Assembly: GCF_000241325.1 (NCBI RefSeq)
Contig: NZ_BAEI01000074.1
Location: 1-64,000, forward strand
Length of the DNA: 64,000 bases
DNA from: Gordonia polyisoprenivorans NBRC 16320 = JCM 10675
Lineage (GTDB): Bacteria > Actinomycetota > Actinomycetes > Mycobacteriales > Mycobacteriaceae
Direction of reading: 5' to 3'
Shown here: piece after piece, positions 58,931 through 64,000 of the stretch
Numbering within the stretch: position 1 is the stretch's first letter
How the letters are laid out: each line of letters opens with the position of its first letter
The notes under the pieces: generated by a model
What the model was told of the DNA's origin: nothing
The model's database searches: none
What the model saw: the letters and a program-made list of their open reading frames with translations, nothing else
Translations under genes and position numbers: made by a program

Positions 58931-60160
58931 TCAGTTCGGGGCGAAACGCGTGTCACGCACCACCACACCGTCAGCGAAGCGGTACGGGTTGGCACACAGC
59001 AGACCACCGAAATGCTTACGGAGACGGGAGATCTCGGCTCTCACGGTAATCGTGCGGTCGGCGACGCCGAAGAGGTTCTGCGACAGTTCGGCCGCACGAA
59101 GCCCACCGGGTTGCGCGGCGGCGAGCATACCGAGAATCTGCGCATGCCGAGGCGAGAGGCGTTGGGTCCAGCTGCCGGCGAATCCCTCGACGCGCACCAC
59201 CACGCCGGTGCCGTCGGCGCCGATCACCACCTCGGTGGGCCGACTCGGATCGGTGGCCTCAACCGTCCGGAGTAGCCATCCTCCCGGCAGTGGTTCGATC
59301 TCGCACAGGCCGAGGTCGGGTACGGCCGTGCGGCCGGGTGCGAGTCCCGTCGGGATGCTCAGTCGCGCCCGCGGTGCCACCGATCCCACTGCGGCCACCC
59401 AGCCGTCGCGGTCGACGGCCATGGCCGGACCCTCGGTCCGCGCGAGTATGGGCGCGGCGACCGCCCGGAGCTGGTCGAGAACGCGTCGATGGTGTTCGCG
59501 CAGCCGGGATTCGGCGAGCCGGGCAACGGTGTCGACCAGGGCCAGCGTGGTCGGGTGGATCGTGGCCGCCGGACCACTGACGTCGACCACCCCGAGCACG
59601 TCGCCGCTGCGTGGATTGCGGATGGGCGCACCCGCACAGGTCCATGTGTGATGGGTGCGCACGAAGTGCTCCGCGGAGAACACCTGAACCGCCCGCCCCG
59701 ACTCGAGGGCGGTGCCGATTGCGTTGGTACCCACCGACGATTCCGCCCAGCACGCACCCTCGACGAAACCGAGCCGGTCGGCCCGATGCAGCACCTGGTT
59801 GGCACCGCTGCGCCAGAGCACATGCCCGGCCGCGTCGGCGACGACGAGAATGTTGTGGCCGTCGGAGATCACCGCATCGAGGCCGAAGGTCAGGTCGTCG
59901 AGGACCTCGTGCAGTCCCGACTCGTTTCGACGCACCTCGATCTCGGCCACGTCGAGAGTTGCCGCATCTGGACCGTGGTCTGGGTCGACCCCGGCGCCGA
60001 GGACACGTCCCCACGATTCGCTGATGACCTGGCGGGGACGGGCCGGCGGCTTGTCGCCGGCCATCGCTGCGTCGTACACCGCCGAGAGGACAGCCGCGAA
60101 CTGGCGCGGATCGTCGCCGGCGGCGACGGCGGGCTCGAGTCCGGCTGGCAGTGTCGACAC
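58931..60160 (-). CDS. GAF-domain HTH regulator (AcoR/MimR-like without AAA+ domain)
   Basis: A 409-residue regulator. The N-terminal ~100 residues (ARPRQVISESWGRVLGAGVDPDH) resemble the start of AcoR- and MimR-type regulators. The GAF core reads DAVISDGHNILVVADAAGHVLWRSG, then GFVEGACWAESSVGTNAIGTALESGRAVQVFSAEHFVRTHHTWTCAGAPIRNPRSGDVLGVVDVSGP. The AAA+ module is absent. A C-terminal winged HTH (LSPRHAQILGMLAAAQPGGLRAAELSQNLFG) follows. GTG at 60160 is chosen because longer readings run into the operator repeats. It is divergent from the FMO gene and probably activates it in response to an alcohol, ketone or hydrocarbon. Confidence 0.82.
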   Translation of the reverse strand: MSTLPAGLEPAVAAGDDPRQFAAVLSAVYDAAMAGDKPPARPRQVISESWGRVLGAGVDPDHGPDAATLDVAEIEVRRNESGLHEVLDDLTFGLDAVISDGHNILVVADAAGHVLWRSGANQVLHRADRLGFVEGACWAESSVGTNAIGTALESGRAVQVFSAEHFVRTHHTWTCAGAPIRNPRSGDVLGVVDVSGPAATIHPTTLALVDTVARLAESRLREHHRRVLDQLRAVAAPILARTEGPAMAVDRDGWVAAVGSVAPRARLSIPTGLAPGRTAVPDLGLCEIEPLPGGWLLRTVEATDPSRPTEVVIGADGTGVVVRVEGFAGSWTQRLSPRHAQILGMLAAAQPGGLRAAELSQNLFGVADRTITVRAEISRLRKHFGGLLCANPYRFADGVVVRDTRFAPN

Positions 60161-60207
60161 CTCACGATTGTGCGCTCGGTCACAGCCGATTCGCAAAGAC
60201 ACCACCG

Positions 60208-60279
60208 GGGTTGCATCGGGTTGCAGTCCCGTGCCCCGCACGTCGCAACTGCCCCGCACGTCGCAACGGGATGCAACCC
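60208..60279. promoter_or_regulatory. Operator array between GAF regulator and FMO gene
   Basis: GGGTTGCATC (60208-60217) is mirrored by GATGCAACCC (60270-60279), a perfect 10-bp inverted repeat. Between them lie a further GTTGCAG and two copies of an 18-bp element ending in GTCGCAAC. All share a (G/A)TTGCA or TCGCAAC core, as expected for repeated binding sites of one regulator. Confidence 0.65.
60232..60267. repeat. Perfect 18-bp tandem repeat in the operator region
   Basis: TGCCCCGCACGTCGCAAC occurs at 60232-60249 and 60250-60267 with no change. Confidence 0.9.
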
Positions 60280-60344
60280 TTGCCGTCACGCATCGACGGC
60301 GCGTGTGCTGTGAGTCACATCAGAGATGACCGAAGGGAGCTGGC

Positions 60345-62195
60345 ATGACCCAGACACTCGAACCCGATGTGGCGACCGCCGCAGACCAACCGCCCACACC
60401 ACAACAGCGCGCCACCCGGTGGCTCGATCGATTCGAGACCGCACTCGCCGCACGCGACATCCCGGCAGTGACCTCGATGTTCGCCACGGACTCGTTCTGG
60501 CGCGACCTGGTGTCGTTCACCTGGAATCTGAAGACGGTCGAAGGCCGCGAGCAGATTGCCGACATGCTCGGCGAGCGCCTTTCCGACACCGCCCCGTCGG
60601 GCTTTGCCACCAGCGAACCGGCCACCGACGACGAGGGGGTGGTCTCGGCGTTCATCGAGTTCGAGACGGCGACCGGCCGGGGCGTCGGGCATCTGCGTCT
60701 ACGACCCGACGCCGACTCCGGCGAGGACCAGGCGTGGACCCTGCTGACGACCCTGCAGGAACTCAAGGGCCACGAGGAACACAGCGGCCCGACCCGGGTC
60801 ATGGGAGCGGTTCACGGATCCAACCCCGACACCCGATCCTGGGCGGAGCGCAAGGCCGACGAGGAGGCCGAGTTGGGGCGCACGCGTCAGCCGTATGTCC
60901 TCGTCGTCGGTGGCGGTCAGGGCGGCATCGCACTCGGCGCCCGACTACGCCAGCTCGGCGTTCCGTCGATCGTCATCGACCGTCATGATCGCCCCGGCGA
61001 TCAGTGGCGCAACCGCTACAAGTCGCTGTGCCTGCACGATCCGGTCTGGTACGACCACCTGCCGTATCTCCCCTTCCCGGAGAACTGGCCGGTCTTCGCA
61101 CCCAAGGACAAGATCGGCGACTGGCTCGAGTTCTACACGCGGGTCATGGAAGTGCCCTACTGGTCGAAGACGACGTGCGAATCGGCGACCTACGACGAGG
61201 ACGAGGGCCGCTGGACCGTCGAGATCGATCGCGACGGCGAGCATCTGACCCTGCACCCCGATCAGCTGGTCCTGGCGACCGGTATGTCGGGCAAGGCCAA
61301 CGTGCCCACCTTCCCCGGCCAGGACGTGTTCACCGGTGAGCAGCACCATTCCAGTCAACACCCCGGGCCCGACGGCTACGTCGGCAAGAAGGTGGTGGTG
61401 ATCGGCTCCAACAACTCCGCGCACGACATCTGTAAAGCTTTGGTGGACAACGGCATCGATACGACCATGGTGCAGCGATCCTCGACGCACATCGTGAAAT
61501 CCGACTCGCTGATGGAGATCGGTCTCGGCGCCCTGTACAGCGAGCAGGCGGTGGCGGGCGGGATGACCACCAAGAAGGCCGACCTGACCTTCGCCTCGTT
61601 GCCCTACCGGATCATGCACGAGTTCCAGATCCCGCTGTACGACCAGATCCGCGAACGCGACAAGGATTTCTACGCTCGCCTCGAGGCGGCTGGCTTCGAC
61701 CTGGACTTCGGTGACGACGACTCGGGCCTGTTCATGAAGTACCTGCGGCGCGGCTCGGGCTACTACATCGACGTCGGCGCCTGCGAACTCGTTGCCGACG
61801 GCACCATCAAACTCGAGCACGGCGACGTCGACCATCTCACCGAGAACAGTGTCGTTCTCGCCGACGGCACCGAGTTGCCGGCCGACGTCGTGGTCTACGC
61901 GACCGGCTACGGCTCGATGAACGGGTGGGCCGCGGACCTGATGGGCCAGGAGATCGCCGACAAGGTCGGCAAGGTGTGGGGACTGGGGTCCGAGACCACC
62001 AAGGATCCCGGGCCGTGGGAAGGCGAACAGCGCAACATGTGGAAGCCGACGCAGCAGCCCGGTCTGTGGTTCCACGGCGGCAATCTGCATCAGTCGCGGC
62101 ACTATTCGCTGTATCTGGCGCTGCAGCTCAAGGCGCGGTATGAGGGAATTCCCACCCCGGTGTACGGCTTGCAAGAGGTCCATCATCTGAGCTGA
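60345..62195 (+). CDS. NTF2-like domain fused to flavin-containing monooxygenase
   Basis: A 616-residue protein. Residues ~20-150 form an NTF2/SnoaL-like fold (WLDRFETALAARDIPAVTSMFATDSFWRDLVSFTWNLKTVEGREQI). From ~180 on it is a group B flavin monooxygenase: FAD motif YVLVVGGGQGGIALGARLRQLG, then the WRNRYKSLCLHDPVWYDHLPYLPFP region. The NADP motif VVVIGSNNSAHDICKALVDNG lies near residue 345, and VVYATGYGSMNG near 525. It should add oxygen to a ketone, amine or sulfide using NADPH. ATG at 60345 has GGGAGC upstream. The divergent GAF regulator and operator array suggest induction by a substrate. A hairpin follows at 62210-62251. Confidence 0.88.
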   Translation: MTQTLEPDVATAADQPPTPQQRATRWLDRFETALAARDIPAVTSMFATDSFWRDLVSFTWNLKTVEGREQIADMLGERLSDTAPSGFATSEPATDDEGVVSAFIEFETATGRGVGHLRLRPDADSGEDQAWTLLTTLQELKGHEEHSGPTRVMGAVHGSNPDTRSWAERKADEEAELGRTRQPYVLVVGGGQGGIALGARLRQLGVPSIVIDRHDRPGDQWRNRYKSLCLHDPVWYDHLPYLPFPENWPVFAPKDKIGDWLEFYTRVMEVPYWSKTTCESATYDEDEGRWTVEIDRDGEHLTLHPDQLVLATGMSGKANVPTFPGQDVFTGEQHHSSQHPGPDGYVGKKVVVIGSNNSAHDICKALVDNGIDTTMVQRSSTHIVKSDSLMEIGLGALYSEQAVAGGMTTKKADLTFASLPYRIMHEFQIPLYDQIRERDKDFYARLEAAGFDLDFGDDDSGLFMKYLRRGSGYYIDVGACELVADGTIKLEHGDVDHLTENSVVLADGTELPADVVVYATGYGSMNGWAADLMGQEIADKVGKVWGLGSETTKDPGPWEGEQRNMWKPTQQPGLWFHGGNLHQSRHYSLYLALQLKARYEGIPTPVYGLQEVHHLS

Positions 62196-62209
62196 GTTGC
62201 CGCCGACGC

Positions 62210-62251
62210 CGAGCCGGGTCGCTTCGGGAATCCCCGCGGCGGCCCGGCTCG
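62210..62251 (+). terminator. Stem-loop after the FMO gene
   Basis: CGAGCCGGG (62210-62218) pairs with CCCGGCTCG (62243-62251) 15 bases after the FMO stop, with inner GC-rich pairs in the 24-base loop. Confidence 0.5.
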
Positions 62252-62273
62252 CGTCGTGTCCGGTTTCCGAACC

Positions 62274-62300
62274 CACACGCGTGTGCCAGACGCGTGTGCC
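62274..62300. promoter_or_regulatory. Palindrome and direct repeat before the first USP gene
   Basis: CACACGCGTGTG (62274-62285) is a perfect 12-bp palindrome. ACGCGTGTGCC occurs at 62277-62287 and again at 62290-62300, 13 bases apart. It lies 60-85 bases upstream of the USP ATG and is a candidate operator. Confidence 0.45.
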
Positions 62301-62360
62301 GGGCGCGCGAGAGTGAGAGCATCGAAGCGCACACCCCGAACACCGCCGATCGGAGCCGCC

Positions 62361-63263
62361 ATGCCCTCCCGCAAACTGCTCGCCGCCTATCTCCCGACGC
62401 CGGGCGGCGAGGACGCGCTGGCCCTCGGGATCGCTCTCGCCGGTCCGTTCCATGCAGCACTCGACGTCTGCATGGTCCTGCCCCCACCACCGCAGGGCGG
62501 CGACGGCGGCGCCGACGCCGACCCGGTCCGGAAGACCACGGAGATGTTGGACGCCCAAGCCGCCGACTGGTTGTCGGAGGCGGTCGGCCGCATTCCCGAC
62601 GAGGTGGTCGCCGAGGGGCACATCGCCTTTCACGAGAACGCCGCCGAGGGCCTGGTGGCCGAGGCCGAGTCGACCGGAAGCGCGGCCATCATCGTCGGCG
62701 GTTCGGGAGGGGGCATCCGAGGACGTCACGCACTCGGATCGGTGGTCAACGACCTGCTGCACATCTCGACGAAGCCGGTGGTGATCACGCCGCTCGGGGC
62801 ACAGGAAACCGCCCGCCCGCCGCGTCGGATCACCTGTGCCATCGGCCGCCGGCCCGGGGCGACACCACTGCTGCGCGCCGCGGTCGACGCGTGTTCGCGG
62901 TCCGGTCTCCCTTTGCGTCTGGTCTCGTTGGTCACCAGCGACGATGCCACGGCCCATCGCGACGGTGACAAGACAGGAGATGACGAGAAACAAGCAGTGG
63001 CCCACGCCACCGAACAGCTCGCCGAGCATGTGGCGACCATCGGCGCACAACTGCCCGACGGTCAGGAGATCACCTCCGAGGTGATCACGGGCGACACCAT
63101 CGAGGATGCCGTCGCATCGCTGGAGTGGACCGCCGAGGACATCATTTTCGTCGGCTCCAGCCGCCTCGCTCGCCCACAGCAACTGTTCTTCGGGGCGACG
63201 GCGTCGAAGATGCTGCGTGCGTTGGCCATTCCCATGGTCGTGGTACCCAAGGATCCCGACTGA
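62361..63263 (+). CDS. Universal stress protein, two USP domains
   Basis: A 300-residue cytosolic protein with two USP modules. The first has KLLAAYLPTPGGEDALALGIALA and the nucleotide loop AAIIVGGSGGGIRGRHALGSVVNDLLH near residue 115. The second has RITCAIGRRPGATPLLRAAVDACSRSGLPLRLVSLVTS and DIIFVGSSRLARPQQLFFGATASKML with a weaker loop. Tandem USPs bind ATP or serve as stress and dormancy regulators in actinobacteria. ATG at 62361 has GGAG 6 bases upstream. A close paralogue follows 163 bases downstream. Confidence 0.88.
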   Translation: MPSRKLLAAYLPTPGGEDALALGIALAGPFHAALDVCMVLPPPPQGGDGGADADPVRKTTEMLDAQAADWLSEAVGRIPDEVVAEGHIAFHENAAEGLVAEAESTGSAAIIVGGSGGGIRGRHALGSVVNDLLHISTKPVVITPLGAQETARPPRRITCAIGRRPGATPLLRAAVDACSRSGLPLRLVSLVTSDDATAHRDGDKTGDDEKQAVAHATEQLAEHVATIGAQLPDGQEITSEVITGDTIEDAVASLEWTAEDIIFVGSSRLARPQQLFFGATASKMLRALAIPMVVVPKDPD

Positions 63264-63363
63264 GCGGACACCCTCCCGAGTGGCTTCACCATGATGTCCA
63301 GCGGCAGGGGCGTCGATTCGACACGGTGGCTGGTGCGTTCCGGACGTGATGCGGCGCACAGTG

Positions 63364-63405
63364 GGGTTCGTGATCCGAAACGGGCGGATCCGACGTAACG
63401 AACCC
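63364..63405. promoter_or_regulatory. Nested inverted repeats before the second USP gene
   Basis: GGGTTCGT (63364-63371) pairs with ACGAACCC (63398-63405), and inside GATCCG (63372-63377) pairs with CGGATC (63385-63390). The structure ends 21 bases before the ATG at 63427. It could be an operator, an attenuating hairpin or the terminator of the first USP gene. Confidence 0.45.
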
Positions 63406-63426
63406 TGACCGATGGGAGCCCACATC

Positions 63427-64000
63427 ATGACCACCGGCCGCACACTGCTGGTCGCCTACCTGTCCACGCCGGGCGGACAGGACGCACTGGCACTCGGCGT
63501 CGTCCTCGCACGATCCCTGCACGCCGACCTCGACGTCTGCATGGTCTTGCCGCCGCCGTCTGCGACGGCACAGATCGCAGCCACCGGCAACGCCGACTTC
63601 GCGGAGATCCTCGACGAACAGGCAACACGATGGCTCACTGAAGCCACCGACCGGGTTCCCGACGACGTCACCGCCACCACCCGGGTCGCCTTCCACGACA
63701 ATGCCGCCGAAGGACTGGTGGCCGAAGCACAGGCGACCGACTGCGCGGCGATCGTGGTGGGCGGCTCCGGAGGCGGACTGGTCGGACGCCACTCACTCGG
63801 GTCGGTCGTCAACGACGTCTTGCACGCGTCGACGACACCGGTGGTGCTGACGCCACGCGGTAGCCGGGACATGGCGTGCGCACCGCGTCGGATCACCTGT
63901 GCCATCGGCCGACGGCCGGGTACCGCACCATTGGTGCGTGCCGCCGTCGACGCGTGCGCCCGTACCGGATTGCCGTTGCGACTGGTCTCCCTGGTCACCG
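63427..64000 (+). CDS. Universal stress protein paralogue, cut by window edge
   Basis: The reading frame from ATG 63427 (GGGAG 8 bases upstream) is open to the last base, giving 191 residues. It reads RTLLVAYLSTPGGQDALALGVVLARSLHADLDVCMVLPPP and CAAIVVGGSGGGLVGRHSLGSVVNDVLHASTTPVVLTP, nearly the same as the gene at 62361. The second domain begins RRITCAIGRRPGTAPLVRAAVDACARTGLPLRLVSLVT. Sequence identity over the overlapping part is high, which points to a tandem duplication. The C terminus lies outside the window. Confidence 0.9.
   Translation, partial: MTTGRTLLVAYLSTPGGQDALALGVVLARSLHADLDVCMVLPPPSATAQIAATGNADFAEILDEQATRWLTEATDRVPDDVTATTRVAFHDNAAEGLVAEAQATDCAAIVVGGSGGGLVGRHSLGSVVNDVLHASTTPVVLTPRGSRDMACAPRRITCAIGRRPGTAPLVRAAVDACARTGLPLRLVSLVT

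Noticed and set aside
60945..63443. 832-residue minus-strand frame over the FMO and USP genes
   Set aside because: Antisense to two clear genes and their terminator; no domain.

Overview
High-GC actinobacterial chromosome of the Mycobacteriales, most like a Gordonia or Rhodococcus relative (inferred from gene content, not proven). The markers are a type I fatty acid synthase (fas, cut by the left edge), EndoMS/NucS mismatch repair, the CysO-CysM-Mec cysteine pathway, GlgE/GlgB glucan synthesis and an lprG-type lipoprotein. Much of 27-57 kb follows the order of the Mycobacterium tuberculosis Rv1321-Rv1343 block. I see no prophage, IS element or CRISPR array.

Layout. 1-10 kb: fas, a HIT protein, a sirtuin, a very large SF1 helicase-nuclease with a rhodanese-like protein lacking cysteine, and DeaD. 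10-20 kb: FadD15-type acyl-CoA synthetase, OpgC-like membrane protein, Cys/Met-metabolism PLP enzyme, PAP2 phosphatase, an HTH-methyltransferase pair, and an exported protein behind a DtxR/IdeR-like iron box. 20-30 kb is accessory and regulatory. It holds Nudix, DUF6924, an SDR/LysR/NTF2 group, tRNA-Leu(UAG), a PfpI/TetR/acetoacetate-decarboxylase-like/quinone-reductase module with a repeated operator, an lprD/DUF3817 pair and a TetR-controlled amine oxidase.

30-41 kb is conserved housekeeping: rdgB-rph-MBL phosphodiesterase-murI-rhomboid, cysM-cysO-mec, an LprG-like lipoprotein, DUF4189, P1 peptidase, DUF2017-clpS and pncB-pncA. 41-50 kb: dinG, glgE-glgB (maltosyltransferase plus branching enzyme for alpha-glucan), and a PadR-DUF1048-ABC exporter operon. 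50-57.5 kb: a thioredoxin-like co-chaperone, MFS transporter, MTH1187 protein, DUF3817, thiolase and methylmalonyl-CoA epimerase (divergent), a DivIVA-like coiled-coil protein and nucS. 57.4-64 kb: glutaminase-STAS, a GAF regulator facing an NTF2-FMO fusion monooxygenase across an operator-rich gap, and two tandem universal stress proteins, the second cut by the right edge.

Points worth attention are murI with no ATG/GTG/TTG start upstream of its catalytic N terminus, directly after a rhomboid gene whose best ribosome-binding site points to ATC; a CysO with four residues after the usual terminal GG; the iron box; several operator repeats; and a recurring TANNNT-N(6-8)-ATG/GTG arrangement that suggests many leaderless mRNAs.
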